Below are positions 10,960-22,055 of a stretch of 64,000 nucleotides of DNA, piece by piece. Position 1 is the stretch's first letter. Every line of letters starts with the position of its first letter. Source of the DNA: Siphonodentalium dalli (Eukaryota; Mollusca; Scaphopoda; Gadilida; Siphonodentaliidae); assembly GCA_032622095.1 (NCBI GenBank), contig CP136069.1, positions 124,577,450 to 124,641,449 on the forward strand. Direction: 5' to 3'. The notes beneath the pieces were generated by a model. It saw nothing but the letters and a program-made list of their open reading frames with translations, did not search any database and had not been told where the DNA came from. The position numbers and the translations under genes are program-made.

Positions 10960-11760
10960 TTAGAATTTAGAATTTATTTATTTATTATAGTGTCATTATG
11001 CATATAAATATAACATCCGGCCAATAGGGCCTATAAGTCACTTTGAATACGATTAATAATTAATTATTTGTGCACATGTGTGTTTAGCAATTTAGCGATT
11101 GACAATGTCGTGCTTGACAACAACATTAATCGTACACTATATATAGGTTTCAATTGTTTGAATTTCTAACTAGTAAAGGAATGTGTTGTTTTAGACAAAC
11201 AGCAGCAACCGAAAATCACCAACTTTAGGGGCGTCAGGTTAGAAATTTCGAACTGTTGGAATATTTGAGCTACCAAATGGAAAGTTTAAATCCAACGGGT
11301 GGGGTGGACATGGCATTTCACGAACATAGAAGTTTGGCCCGGTTCAATCAAGGGGCAGGTGCAGTTGGAAATTTCACGATGTACCCCCCCCCCCCACAGA
11401 GACCAACTAGCCACCCCAGCCTCGTCGAATGTAGGATATAGTCAATTATCAGCTGTATATGTGACATATAGATAATATATATTATAAAATTGTATTACCC
11501 ACGAATTAAACTTTTGAGAAGAATTATGGCCTAGCTCAAAGCTCACAATTTCCTCTATGTTATTCCATATGGGTGCGGGGAGATGGGGTAAAATGAGATC
11601 GATGAATGTATTGATTATTTCCTTTTTCCAAATTTCCGTCGGCTGTTTACAAAGCAGATATGTCATATCGGAAAGGTAACAGAAACGCTCTTTATCAAAA
11701 TATGTTTTCGAAATACATGTAGTGACAATTTTCTATAGAGAATATTATTTATTGAGTTTA
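10960..11760 (-). pseudogene. possible LINE remnant (uncertain)
   Basis: On the minus strand 11442-11700 reads coherently as KTYFDKERFCYLSDMTYLLC, KQPTEIWKKEIINTFIDLIL and PHLPAPIWNNIEEIVSF before a stop. The sequence further down on that strand (10965-11040) has GGCCCTATTGGCCGGATG followed by AATAAATAAATAAATTC, which resembles the 3' end of many invertebrate non-LTR elements. I cannot match the peptide to a specific domain, so the assignment is tentative. Confidence 0.3.
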
Positions 11761-12705
11761 TGCCCACGCCCATATGTCGTGATTTTCAAGGCTGTCCAAA
11801 TTGTTGTCATGTTTTTTTTTTTGCAGGGGTGGGATGACCGTTGTACAGCATACTGTGTATATGATATACACACCCGTAGCGACGACACCCCTTAATACGA
11901 GTGTGCTAATGAAAACGTAGTTATATATATTTATTATATACTTTCCCGTGAATTATAAGATTTTAGCAGTGCATGAGACATAAGTGATATCCCACTCGTG
12001 GAAATTCAATGTTTTGTCATCACTCATGAGATATAACTCATATCCACTGAAAAAGTGTGGATATCCTCTATATATACATGGTATGACAATCGCATAAAAC
12101 ATCTGCATACAAATAATAAAAAGTTACTCCAACAAATATTTTTCATTTCCCTTTGAATCGAAAAATGACCTATGTGTGCCCTGATGACATCGCCGATTTA
12201 TTTTTATTATTGCTACATGTAGAGAGCGGTGGTCGATAATACACGAGTTATGTCGGCTCACACACACAAAATCGCCGTCTGAACATTGCTCTCAGTGAAT
12301 TAACTAAGTCATGCATCGATCCATATAATTGTATTGTCTTATTTCTGACTCCGCCACTCGCCAGTAAATGCAAAGCTCGTCATTTTAAGAGCCTGCGACG
12401 TACTCATGTTCGAATTCACATCGTGGAACTCATACAAGTCTAAGATCCATATGCGAATATAAGGCCACTGACTATAGACTCTAAGATACATGCGCTGATT
12501 CGCCCACCCCACCCCTGTCGCTATCCAGCATCCCTGTCACACAATAATGTCCAACTCGGACTCGGCACTTTCTCGATAACCTCTCAATGCCGTACATAAA
12601 GATTGTACAAACCCACATTTTTTTGTTCCGGGCTGTAGAAAGTTGTCGATAACCAGTCTAAAAGCGCGCGAACTTAAATTACTACTTAAGTATGACTTAA
12701 CCCTT

Positions 12706-13838
12706 TGAACCCTGGCTCCCTACAGAGAGCTGTACCCTGACCCGGGGCCCCCGGGGGTATTTTGGCCTATTGTAGACACGTGTTTATGAGCATGCTGTTG
12801 GTTATGTTCAAGTAGCTCCACAGCTCTGAAACTTTATGTTTATGTTCTCCATGGACCACTGAGTATTTTAAAATCGGGATACTTTGCCACATGATCACTC
12901 CCTGGTAACGGTTGCTAGGCAACTACCCGGAATTGAAGGTTAAATGCAATTATAGCTTTTATCGTCGTAAATAAGAGCTAGGAAATGGTGTTTTCGATTC
13001 AGTGAGCGCCTTATTGTTAGACATATTTAGCCAGAAGAGTGAATCTAGTGCACATACTTTGTGTGTAATTATATGTAGTTTCTTCTCCGTCGTTTCAAGT
13101 ACTCAAACGCAACCTAATATACGTTAAACGCATGTGCTCATATATAGGCTCATATATACATGCGCATATATATGGACCATATATAGTTAAGTACCGGACC
13201 GGTATGTCACATCTGCGCATGTGCTACCTGTACTATAGCGTGTTGTGAAAAGTGTCACATATTATTTCAGCGAGACAGTCTATTCTAGTCCCAATATACA
13301 TGTACATTATATTATTATATATTGTGGCTCCACGTGGTCACGTTATTTATAGAGAAATGCTTCTCCTTTGGGGATAAAAAAAACGTTTTTCAAAATCCGT
13401 CTCTGCGCATGCGCGAAACAACAGACCCCCCCCCCCCCCAATCACAAATTTAGCTGCTAAAGTCATAGTAACGAAATTGTGACTTATTACAAGCAAAAAT
13501 ATATTTAATGTGTGCTTTGTTCGCAATATTTCTAACGAAATTGATCTCCTTAGCCGACGATAAAAACTATAAAAAACTTACTTTTTAATTTTAATATGCC
13601 TCTGCGCATGCGCGAAGAAACAGACCCTCTGTAGCCAGTTCGACAGCCAAAGTCACGGTGGTAAACCGGGGACTCGTGTGTGCAAAGTAGAAGTAAAATT
13701 CTTATAGATATGTGCGTTTATTATGCTGTATTTCCGTGTCAAAAATCGTATGGTTTCCGGACCGGTATTCCGGTCTCCCGGGATATAGGAAAATAAGGAT
13801 CGGACCGGTATTCCGGTCTCCCGGGTTGAAAGGGTTAA
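12706..13838. mobile_element. TTAA-flanked element, piggyBac-type MITE candidate
   Basis: The left end is TTAA CCCTTTGAACCC and the right end is GGGTTGAAAGGG TTAA: 12 bp inverted repeats with one mismatch, directly flanked by TTAA on both sides. TTAA target duplication with CCC-starting termini is the signature of piggyBac-like elements (family knowledge). The ~1.13 kb body has no transposase frame. It contains two sub-repeats with CTCTGCGCATGCGCGAA and a repeated ACCGGTATTCCGGTCTCCCG near its right end. It sits inside the CCTGTTTCATGAAG element, so it inserted later. Confidence 0.65.
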
Positions 13839-13966
13839 TCTTGTTTTGTGAAACGCGTTCTTGAAACGGAAAAGTTACATCATAAGATCCACCTTAATTC
13901 TTAGATTAAGTCCATCTTAAGATAATCTTATGACCTTGCTTCATGAAACAGGCCCCAGTTGATTTG

Positions 13967-15839
13967 GGAATAATTATGGATTCTGAGTGCAAGTTAATGC
14001 CATTTATATTGAGTCCTGCATACATGATATATTTCACTAATCTCGCATACACTATATGTATGTACAATCAATATATGACGAGTTTACATCAATTAGAGGG
14101 GTTGGTGGGACACATATACATGCTACCAGTATACTGTATTACAAATAAATAGTATGTTACACTTTATACACTACATTTCATTATGTTTGCAGTGACATTT
14201 TATCAATCTGAAATACATGATATTTAAAAACATCCACCAAATATCAAATCTTTGGACCATGATATAAACTTCCCTGGTCCTATACCTACCCTGCTACCCA
14301 CATACAAAAAAAACCCTACCGGTAAGACTTTAATACCAGGTAGTTACAAATATTTTATTTACATTTCATATCCATATTTTGTCCTTATAGTACCTAAATT
14401 GTATGGAAAACCATGTTCAGTCTGTTGGATAGGCTATGTATAGTGCATGGCGGCAGATGTAGGCCTATATATTTAATTACTTGTGTGATATCTATAGATT
14501 TTCAATATCAAAATAACAGTTTAAATATTTAAACCTACCTGCAAGTATAAGTTAAGTAAAATCACACATACCTGTATAATATATAGGCCTACCGCCTACT
14601 CTTAAATATAGTCTATGGTATGGGGAAACAATAATTTTAAAGTTCTGTTATTAGCATACAGCACTATATAATATTGTGTCATTTTCAGCAAATGGTGTGG
14701 TACCGGTACTTACAATGTGATAGACATGTGTCACGCAATCATGATTAATTTACCTTATGGTGTCAATCATTATGAGGTGCCATGGAGATACAATCATCCT
14801 CTATGTTTTCCAAAAATAACCGATAACATTATGTTCTTATATTCATGGCTACACTGTACACTACATGGCTACTGGTATGTAACATATTGGCAAACATAAC
14901 TTACAATACCCAGTATTTATTCAAGAATTTATAAATTATAGCATCTCTGGGTCATATATATCATTATTAATATGATGAGTTTATTTGGGAAATTTTGATG
15001 TAGTTATAAAAATATATTGCCTTGATGTGTGTGAAAATTTCAATCTTTGTTATATTAAAATAAAAAAGAAGCATATGTAGCCTAAATTTCCCAAATTCTC
15101 ATTCTCTGAGTTCTCATATACCATGAACGCAAGGACTATGCAAGGCTCAACATGAGTAAAATACATTTATATATAGCCTGTAAATGTTTGAACACTCACT
15201 AATTAATTAATCTTTCTTCATAATAAAACAAAAATCATATGTAGCCTATTTATAAATCTATAGTATATCATTAAATATTTGATATTATCATAATTCTTGT
15301 TTTAATGGGTAATGCTTGAAATGACTAAGTATTTGATTCCAAATATTAAATTATTAATGTAGCAATGACTAAGGGTGTGGCTAGTGCAGCCTAATGAATG
15401 TACATTACTACATAGCAACTACTTGCACTAGCATTGATGTTATTGACTTGAGAAGCCTCAGAATTGTGTAAAATCTCACAGGGCTCCAGGGTCCACCCAC
15501 ACTTTGACTTTGACTCTTCATAGCCGCGAGAGCACACAAGCATGGAATTATTCTGTAATGTTTCCAAATGAATTTTATTTTAAGTTTATGTTTCAATATT
15601 TGGTACGCCAGCATTTTAATTTAAAATAGGCATCATCACAATTATGAATTGAATGATCTCAGCCAAAATTTCGAAATTGAATAACAAACGAAAATTGGCA
15701 AGAAAGACAGCGTAATTTGGTTGAAATAAATACTCATTTGCTTTAAAATAAAAAAAATTCATGTTGGTGGATTAAATTATGATATATAGTCACAAATGTT
15801 GCTTTTTGTCTGATTGTTTACACACAAGGTGAATAGCGC
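13967..15839. other. AT-rich intergenic stretch
   Basis: No convincing frame, structured repeat or RNA gene is visible. Small open frames are scattered and lack any recognisable motif. Confidence 0.4.
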
Positions 15840-16335
15840 TGCAGTAACCAATGACGCAATTCGCTGTAGTATCCTACCAGAATGGCGGATGCTGGCGACG
15901 TCATGCATTACGTTGAGCCAATAGGAAGTGAACCTTCCCGTTGTATATATTCCCTGATAACAATACATGCCATAAAATATTATTAAAATACTATAATTCA
16001 TCACCATTGGGAAGCATCTCAGAAGGTGCACATAAAGTAATAGAAAATAACTGAAATCATAGAAACATTTTCCCCGTCAAGCTCCTAGAATGCAACAGAA
16101 TTCAAACTAACATATAGAGTTCCATTGAAATATACACTTTGCAGTACAATCCAGATGAAACTTGAGCACAAAAAATACGTTGGTACCACAACAACATTTC
16201 ACAGTTTATTACAACTTTCTTTCAAATAGTATATAATATGGCACATATTTTTTATAATGTGATCTGGAGGTTCGAAAGTTTAACTCGTTTGGGACGCGAT
16301 TCTTTTGAGAAAACATTACTCACAGACGAGATTGT
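15840..16335 (-). repeat. dispersed repeat (TTTTCGAGTCACCGG family), copy 2
   Basis: GTATCCTACCAGAATGGCG and AGTGAACCTTCCCGTTGTAT match 9.81-9.90 kb in reverse complement. The right part (ACTATAATTCATCACCATT, TCAGAAGGTGC, TAGAAAATAACTGAAATCAT, ATAATGTGATCTGG) matches 60.98-61.37 kb in direct orientation. The mixture shows that the family has rearranged copies. Confidence 0.65.
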
Positions 16336-16343
16336 TTGCAGAA

Positions 16344-17025
16344 ATGCTTACTTTTATATAATTGTATTGCAATTTATGCGTTTATTCAATGTTGGGTCAG
16401 ACCATGTACCATGGCAGAATTCTCCGCGTGAAAACTCATACTATATGGGTGATCATCCGTAGTCTATAAATCTTCTAGAAATTTTGGGTAGATACCACCA
16501 AATTGCGACCGGTTGCCATGGCAACCTATTTTCGGAAATTTATGGCTGTAATTTCGCTATATGACGATATGTTTGCGACATTTTGAATCAAATATAAATG
16601 GTTTCCAAAGTTAAATGATCCAGGAATATTTTGCCAACATCTGGAACTAACCTTGATCGAAAATCACTCATCACCGACAGAGGTCGCCATTCAAAATGGC
16701 CACCAAACCGCCATTTTCTAACGTTAAAATGCTTACTTTTATATCATTTTATAGCAATGTATGCGTTAATTTAATGCTGGGTCAGACTATTTGTCATGAC
16801 ATAATTCTCCACGTGACAACTCATAATATACGGGTGATCATCCGTGGTCTATGAATATTCCAAACATTTTGGGTAGATACCACCAAATTGCGACCGGTTG
16901 ACATGGCAACCGATTTTCGAAAAATTATGCGTTTGTGGGCTGTAATTTCGCTATACGAGATGTCTGCATGCGACATTTTGAATCAAATGTAATTAATTTC
17001 CAAAAAATATGGTCCAGGAATATAC
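16344..17025 (+). repeat. two-copy tandem duplication, ~385 bp period
   Basis: The segment from ATGCTTACTTTTATAT through GGGTAGATACCACCAAATTG to ATCCAGGAATAT occurs at 16344-16632 and again at 16728-17025. Between them lies ATGGCCACCAAACCGCC, a motif shared by several other non-coding repeats in the window. The copies differ by scattered substitutions and small indels, so the duplication is not recent. Confidence 0.8.
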
Positions 17026-17313
17026 TTAAATTGCTCTCGCTTCTTTGTCCTTCCGCTGAAGTGGTCAAGATTCACCTGCCATGGTGATTACCAACCGAAA
17101 ACTTGTATACGCGTCTACGGCTTAGGCTACTAGGCGCCGACATTTTGAAACAATGACGTCACGAATCACGTCACGCGACCCCCACGTGACGCCAGAAATA
17201 GGTTACATCTTCCTGGACCCCTCACTGAGTGATCGGCCTATATTGAATACATGTTACTGTGCGCAAACATTTAATTATAAAAGATTCATTCGCTGATAAC
17301 AAGTGCATGAAGT
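17026..17313. other. no feature recognised
   Basis: Contains several CACGTGACG/GACGTCACG-like words (17155-17190) but no frame or repeat that I can support. Confidence 0.35.
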
Positions 17314-17361
17314 GGGAAACGGATATATCCGTTTCCCGGGAAACGGATATATCCGTTTCCC
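17314..17361. other. two head-to-tail copies of a 24 bp perfect palindrome
   Basis: GGGAAACGGATA followed immediately by its reverse complement TATCCGTTTCCC makes a 24 bp perfect palindrome at 17314-17337, and the identical 24 bp follow at 17338-17361. A further half-like word, GAGAAACGGATCC, lies about 20 bp downstream. The structure could fold as two short hairpins or as one longer cruciform, or serve as paired dyad binding sites. No function can be assigned from sequence. Confidence 0.9.
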
Positions 17362-18399
17362 GTCCTGTAGGTAATATTTTGAGAAACGGATCCTTTAACA
17401 ATGCAAATAATTTGACTATTTTACGCGGAACGTCATCCTTTGAGTGCATGGTGACACATTCCTTCCTGATCTGGATTTATAAGCATCCACGAAATGAGTT
17501 ATAGTTATACAGAAAAGCGTTACCGAAGAGCTCAGAGGTTGATGAATCCAAAATGACTTATTCACGTCAGTCATGTTTCAGGAAAATCTGGTATTCAGCA
17601 CGGAACAACAATTTAATCTCATTAGCTGTCAATCCACATAATACGGTAAAACAATTGGTTGTCACACATTTAGCTATTAAAGTTATTTCTCGATTACCTA
17701 AATTTCTTTATTACTTTCCCGCGTCGAGTGACCACGCCTATACCGCGAACCTAAATAATTGTACCTGGAAACTGTTCGATACTTCCTACGATTTAACATG
17801 AAATTTGGCAATAACCGTACTAGATGCTAATATTCAGTGCACAAGTAACCAGACAAATCAACAAGATTGAACATTGCAAAGAAATGAACACTGAAATTAA
17901 TACGACGAACCGCCGACGCGATCTCATCACTCGATGAGCACCAGTTTTGAGTAACAGGTGTCTCTTTCAACTTAACCTGTCTTTTTCGTCGGAAATAGTC
18001 CCAATGTTATACGCTCGTTATACCTCCAACTTCTACTTGTTTGTGGTTCTCCTGTGAAATGACGGATTAACTCATAATCTTAATCGAAACAAGAGTTATT
18101 TCTTAAATAAAGAGCGTTCTGTTCCTGATATGGTAATCATAAAGAGGGTCTTACTTTTGTGCGAAAGTTTGCAAACCGACGATAATGATGACACATTTTA
18201 TTGAACTTCCCTGGTATTATTTAAATACAAATAATGACAAATATGAGGTTAAAGACATATTATGGACTTGTTCGGGTGTGTGAAACTGATCAGTTATTTT
18301 TCAGGCGCAATGCCAACTGGAGGAATGAAGCATTCTACTAACATCGCCATCGTTTCGATATCAAGAGTCACTTAAGATATAAAAATAATAGTGCGTGTG
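17362..18399. other. no gene recognised; one AAAGAGCG module
   Basis: An 82-codon frame at 17553-17801 has no recognisable motif. The only repeated signal is the AAAGAGCG module at 18113-18150, annotated separately. Confidence 0.4.
18113..18150 (+). repeat. AAAGAGCG/CTGATATGG module
   Basis: AATAAAGAGCGTTCTGTTCC, then TGATATGGTAATCAT and a degenerate AAAGAGGGTC follow one another. The order and spacing match the module at the end of each 475 bp block near 2, 2.9 and 3.4 kb and the copies at 25.7 and 37.6 kb. Confidence 0.7.
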
Positions 18400-18613
18400 T
18401 TAACTACTTTAAGCAAGATATTCTCCATTTCTATTTGATCCCCCTACCGGAGTGTTTCACATCACTTTAAATAACATAAAACGGGAAGAACAAGGGGGAC
18501 TGGTGCGCAGGTTATAAGGGTCTTACACAAGTTATGACCACTTACCTCCCGGTTACATCTCCATAAAATGACAGTTAATCCTTATATTTATATACATTTA
18601 GCGAAAAAGCCAC

Positions 18614-18740
18614 TTTTGTAAATGTATTTAAATCGAAAAGTGTATCGTGACCAAAACATTATGCGTTCGTCTTTCCAAACCCAAATGACGTATCGATGTT
18701 GTTATGAGCTGACGTCGTATCGATGTTGTTATGAGCTGTT
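18614..18740 (+). repeat. short tandem duplication, 26-29 bp
   Basis: CGTATCGATGTTGTTATGAG occurs twice in succession (about 18689 and 18715), joined by CTGACGT. A simple local duplication. Confidence 0.7.
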
Positions 18741-18866
18741 GCGCATTCACCGAGAAATAATTGCAACTAGCCACGTGGGCGCCGACCAATCAGAATGCTG
18801 GATTTAGTGATGACAGCACTTAGTATGTAAATATAACAACTTAGGTGATGTGCCTCTTATTTACTG

Positions 18867-19179
18867 GGGGGGGGGGGGGCTCGGTGGCTCAATCGGTTAG
18901 GGGTACAACTCCAAGCCGTTTCGCCTTCCAGCGCTGGCGATAAGGGTTCAAATCCACATGTTTCCATCGTGGACTTTGTAACTCGAAATCGTTATCTGGG
19001 AAAGTTGCCAGTTACTTGCCGATGGCCGGTGGTTTGCCGCCCATGGTCGACGAGTTTATCAGCCATTGAAATCACTGTTAGATTAGCCGTAAGTGTGCTG
19101 ATTTCCTCCACCATTAAAACTGGCAATGTCGTGATATGGCCTTAGTGGCTAAAGCGACATAAAACCCCAAATCAATCAA
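18867..19179 (+). mobile_element. tRNA-derived SINE with (AATC)n tail
   Basis: After a poly-G run the 5' part has a good RNA polymerase III A box (TGGCTCAATCGG) and B box (GGTTCAAATCC) at tRNA-like spacing. A ~220 bp unrelated body follows. The element ends in AAAACCCCAAATCAATCAAT. It is flanked by perfect 12 bp target-site duplications TCTTATTTACTG at 18855-18866 and 19180-19191. The composition and the (AATC)n end resemble SINEs common in molluscs (family knowledge, not checked). The element is full-length and possibly young, since both target duplications are identical. Confidence 0.88.
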
Positions 19180-19296
19180 TCTTATTTACTGAAACATGGA
19201 CTAACATAAGAATAATTTCAAATAAGTACAAATCATGACATTGCAGGGATGTCGTTCAAGGATAATGGAACAGGTAAAATGAGTAACAAACTGTTG

Positions 19297-19375
19297 GTAC
19301 AGAGTAAGGGGAGTGTAGTCATAGTAATAAGGGGAATGTAGTCATAGCAATAAGGGGAATGTAGTCATAGTAAAT
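19297..19375 (+). repeat. 26 bp tandem repeat, three copies
   Basis: TAAGGGGARTGTAGTCATAG occurs three times with a period of about 26 bp. It lies just inside the right arm of the TIR element. Confidence 0.8.
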
Positions 19376-19502
19376 TTAAAGTGATGTGCAACACTCCGGT
19401 AGGGGTGGTCAAATAGAAATCGAGAATAATCTTGCTCAAAGAAGTTATTTATTATGAATATTAATCCAAATTGACAACACACGCCGTCATTCTTATATAT
19501 TA

Positions 19503-21230
19503 TTAATTAAACGCAATGACTCTCGATGGCGAAATCATCTGTGTTAGTTTATCGCCGATAGTTGGGTCCCGAATCGAGATATAAATATTTACAATTGAGT
19601 GCAGTTCAGACGATGTTTCTATGGAGTGCATGGTAAGGTCGATTTTTATGTTCGGATTATTCCAGATAGTTGAGGCCATAATATTATTATTTGAACTATA
19701 TAATAGCATAAATTTACACCATGCGCCGAAAACATCTCTCCAGAATGGATTTGCGAACTTGTTTGTTTGCTTTACAATATAATTTATATATCCTTTTATT
19801 GCCTCCACTATCGGAGAGTTACATTTACAGTTACATTTCGATTGTTTGCAAATCAAGCGTCGTATCCAGGTAATTTTCATGGCGCTATCAAAGTTTTCAA
19901 CATTAATCATCTTCAAACCTCCGTGCATATGGTCGGCACATAGTTGTTTTCTTTTTATTCTATCGCGTTTGGAATTCCAAATGAAATTATATAAACAGGT
20001 ATCTAGGGCTTTCAAAAAAGCTGTATCTGGACTTGGAAGAGTTATAAATAAGTGTGTCAATTTTGGTAAGATGAGGGTTTTGACAACTTTTATTCTACCT
20101 AAAGGGATCAGGAGTCTGTGTTTCCAAATTTGTGTGATCTTTTCTATATCTTCGTGTTTATATTTGTATTTTATATTCATGTTCATTAAATTAGGATCGA
20201 AATGTATCCCTAGAAAATTAAAATTGAAAGTGTTTACATTAGACAGGTTTAATTCTGTAATAGCTTGTCGTATTTTATTTTATGACCCTATCCCTATCCA
20301 TGCCGCTTGACATTTTTTAGGATTTATGCGCACACCCGATACTCGAGCAAATTCGTCCAGTGTTAAGTACGATTCACGTAGACTATTTTCAGAACCATCA
20401 AGTACGAGCGTCGTGTCCGCATATATTGTGTTATTTTGTATTCTGAACCGCCGAGGAAAATCCCTTTAATTTTATTGTTTTGGCGTATCATCAGACCCAA
20501 AACCTCGGCGCAGAGGAGGACAATATATGGGGATATTGGGTCACCCTGGCGACAGCCTCTCCCTAACATGAAGCTCTGAGAAATATGACCATTAATCAGA
20601 ATAGATGAGCTGGCCTTCTCGTACAAAATTGATAACCACTTTTTTATGGCATCTCCAAAATTGAAAAGGTCAAGACATCTTCTTATAAATGACCAGGAAA
20701 CAGTGTCAAACGCTTTTTCAAAATCGATAAGGAGTAGTAGGCCGGATCTATTTTCGTGTTTTGTCCTGTGAATTATATATGTCATATATTAGTCGAGTGG
20801 TGTCACCTATATATCTGCCCGATAAAAACCCAGTTTGATCAGGGTTGATTACAGATGGGAGCACACGTTTTAATCTGTCCACTATGCATGACGAGGCTAG
20901 TTTGTAAGATGTGTTCAAAAGGGAGATGGGACGCCAGTTTTTTAGCATCTGCCTATTTTTATCCCTTTTTGGAATCAAAGTTATAATACCTTGCTTTTGT
21001 GTGATTGATAGCTCTCCCATTGAAAATGATTCATTGAGAGACTCTGTTAAAAGGGGGCCAATGTCAGACCAAAACCAATATATAAAATTCATATGTGTAT
21101 CCGGATGGCCCTGGGCTTTTATTATTTTTGTTGTTCTTAAGCGCGTTTGTTAATTCTTGCAAGGTTAGAGGTCCTTCAATACTCGATGCCTGTATAGTGC
21201 TTAGTTTGGGAAATGTGCCATCTTTAAGAA
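19503..21230 (-). pseudogene. Tx1/L1-like LINE ORF2, RT domain to C-terminal region, frameshifted
   Basis: On the minus strand, reverse-transcriptase blocks appear in order: KNNKNNKSPGPSGYTYEFY (about 21120), LIPKRDKNRQMLKNWRPISL, LLLLIDFEKAFDTVSWSFI (palm aspartate), LGRGCRQGDPISPY, then EYKITQY and, in a second frame, ADTTLVLDGSENSL. A further frame at 19503-20186 gives ILPKLTHLFITLPSP and FIWNSKRDRIKRKQL, typical of the post-RT region of L1/Tx1 elements. These frames do not join, so at least three disabling changes are present. The catalytic YADD site is itself broken. Neither the endonuclease nor a 3' tail is visible, so both ends are truncated. It replicated by target-primed reverse transcription when active (family knowledge). 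Confidence 0.88.
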
Positions 21231-21232
21231 TC

Positions 21233-21480
21233 AATGATCAGTCAATATAAAAAATACTAAATAAAATCACATTTCTCAACCAGTTCCAAACAGCATAAAC
21301 CGCATAAAAGTTGAATTATGTGTTAGCTTCACGAAAATATATACATTTGTATCCCATTTTACTAGATTTTCCTTCTATAATTTGCATCAAACTGATTAGG
21401 GCCTGCATGGTCTGAAAAACGGCGGTCATGATGGACGCCATCTTGTCTGGAGTCTACACGGCCATTTTTTTTCTTGTTAA
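21233..21480 (-). repeat. fragment of the long inverted-repeat family of 54-59 kb
   Basis: ATGATCAGTCAATATAAAAA, TCAACCAGTTCCAAACAGCA and TTAGCTTCACGAAAATATAT match the arm near 58.56-58.76 kb with small changes. Copies here and there share an ATGGACGCCATCTT-like word. The LINE fragment abuts its left edge. Confidence 0.6.
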
Positions 21481-21589
21481 CATTGCTTTAAAGTTTAAGG
21501 ACATAATAGGGAACAAAATGTGCGTGGTAAAGTTATGTCCCAGGGGGTGCAAGGGTACTCCTATCAGCTTCCGGACTACTATACGAGTG

Positions 21590-22055
21590 ACAAGGTTATT
21601 TTATCCGATGTGTTTGTGCCCAATTTTTCAACTTTATTTCATCAAACGAATTGCAGAAATAAGACGTGTCTGCGACTGCAGTAAATTTTGAAAGCGAAAG
21701 TACAAGAATGCGGGGGGGGGGGGGGGCGGTCAAGGTCACGCTATTTTCGCATAATTTTAAAGCAAATTCCAATTAATTAACTATACTATCAAGTTCACTT
21801 CTGTTTTAAAATCAGATAAACTTCTTGGTACATAGAAAATTATAATTCAAGTGTTTCTTCAATACTCTATCGGATATCTATGCACATTTATTTTTTAAAG
21901 CCAACATGTGTGAACTTTACTCTCGATTATTGTCAAACGATCGGCAAGCCAGTAAAAATTTACTGCCAGTCGCTGACACGTCTTGTTTTTGGAATTCGTT
22001 TGATGAATAAAGTTGGAAAATTGGGCACAAACACATCTGATGAAATAAAAAAGGT
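21590..22055. mobile_element. foldback element, ~100 bp arms around a ~250 bp loop
   Basis: The left arm (21596-21693) includes GATGTGTTTGTGCCCAATTT, TTCATCAAACGAATTGCAG and AAGACGTGTCTGCGACTG. The right arm (21945-22045) reads the same in reverse complement with about 90% agreement by eye. The loop contains a poly-G run (21711-21726). No coding frame is convincing. Confidence 0.75.

Larger units (their letters stand above)
10381..13966. mobile_element. ~3.6 kb element bounded by CCTGTTTCATGAAG inverted repeats
   Basis: The left end GGGCCCTGTTTCATGAAAGC and the right end GCTTCATGAAACAGGCCCC are reverse complements. On the inner side of both ends are several phased copies of CTTAAGATGGTCATAAG-like text in matching inverted order (10430-10555 and 13868-13945). 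The arms total roughly 100-170 bp with imperfect pairing. No transposase frame is recognisable inside, so this looks non-autonomous. Contents include a LINE-like remnant near 10.96-11.76 kb, poly-C runs and the nested TTAA element. The superfamily is not assigned. Confidence 0.6.
18400..19455. mobile_element. TIR element interrupted by a SINE
   Basis: The segment 18405-18475 (TTTCTATTTGATCCCCCTAC, CGGAGTGTTTCACATCACTT) is matched in reverse complement by 19372-19455 (AAGTGATGTGCAACACTCCG, GTAGGGGTGGTCAAATAGAAA). The arms are about 80 bp and imperfect, and weaker pairing may extend outward. No transposase frame lies between them. The SINE inside carries its own target-site duplication, so it inserted into an already present element. 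Confidence 0.65.

Noticed and set aside
11685..11700. Another AAAGAGCG module
   Set aside because: GCTCTTTATCAAAAT lacks the CTGATATGG partner and may be a chance match inside a LINE-like frame.
18880..18960. A tRNA gene
   Set aside because: The A and B boxes are present, but the sequence lacks a sound cloverleaf and runs into a SINE body with target duplications.
19846..20310. A 154-codon plus-strand frame
   Set aside because: Antisense shadow of the Tx1-like LINE coding region.
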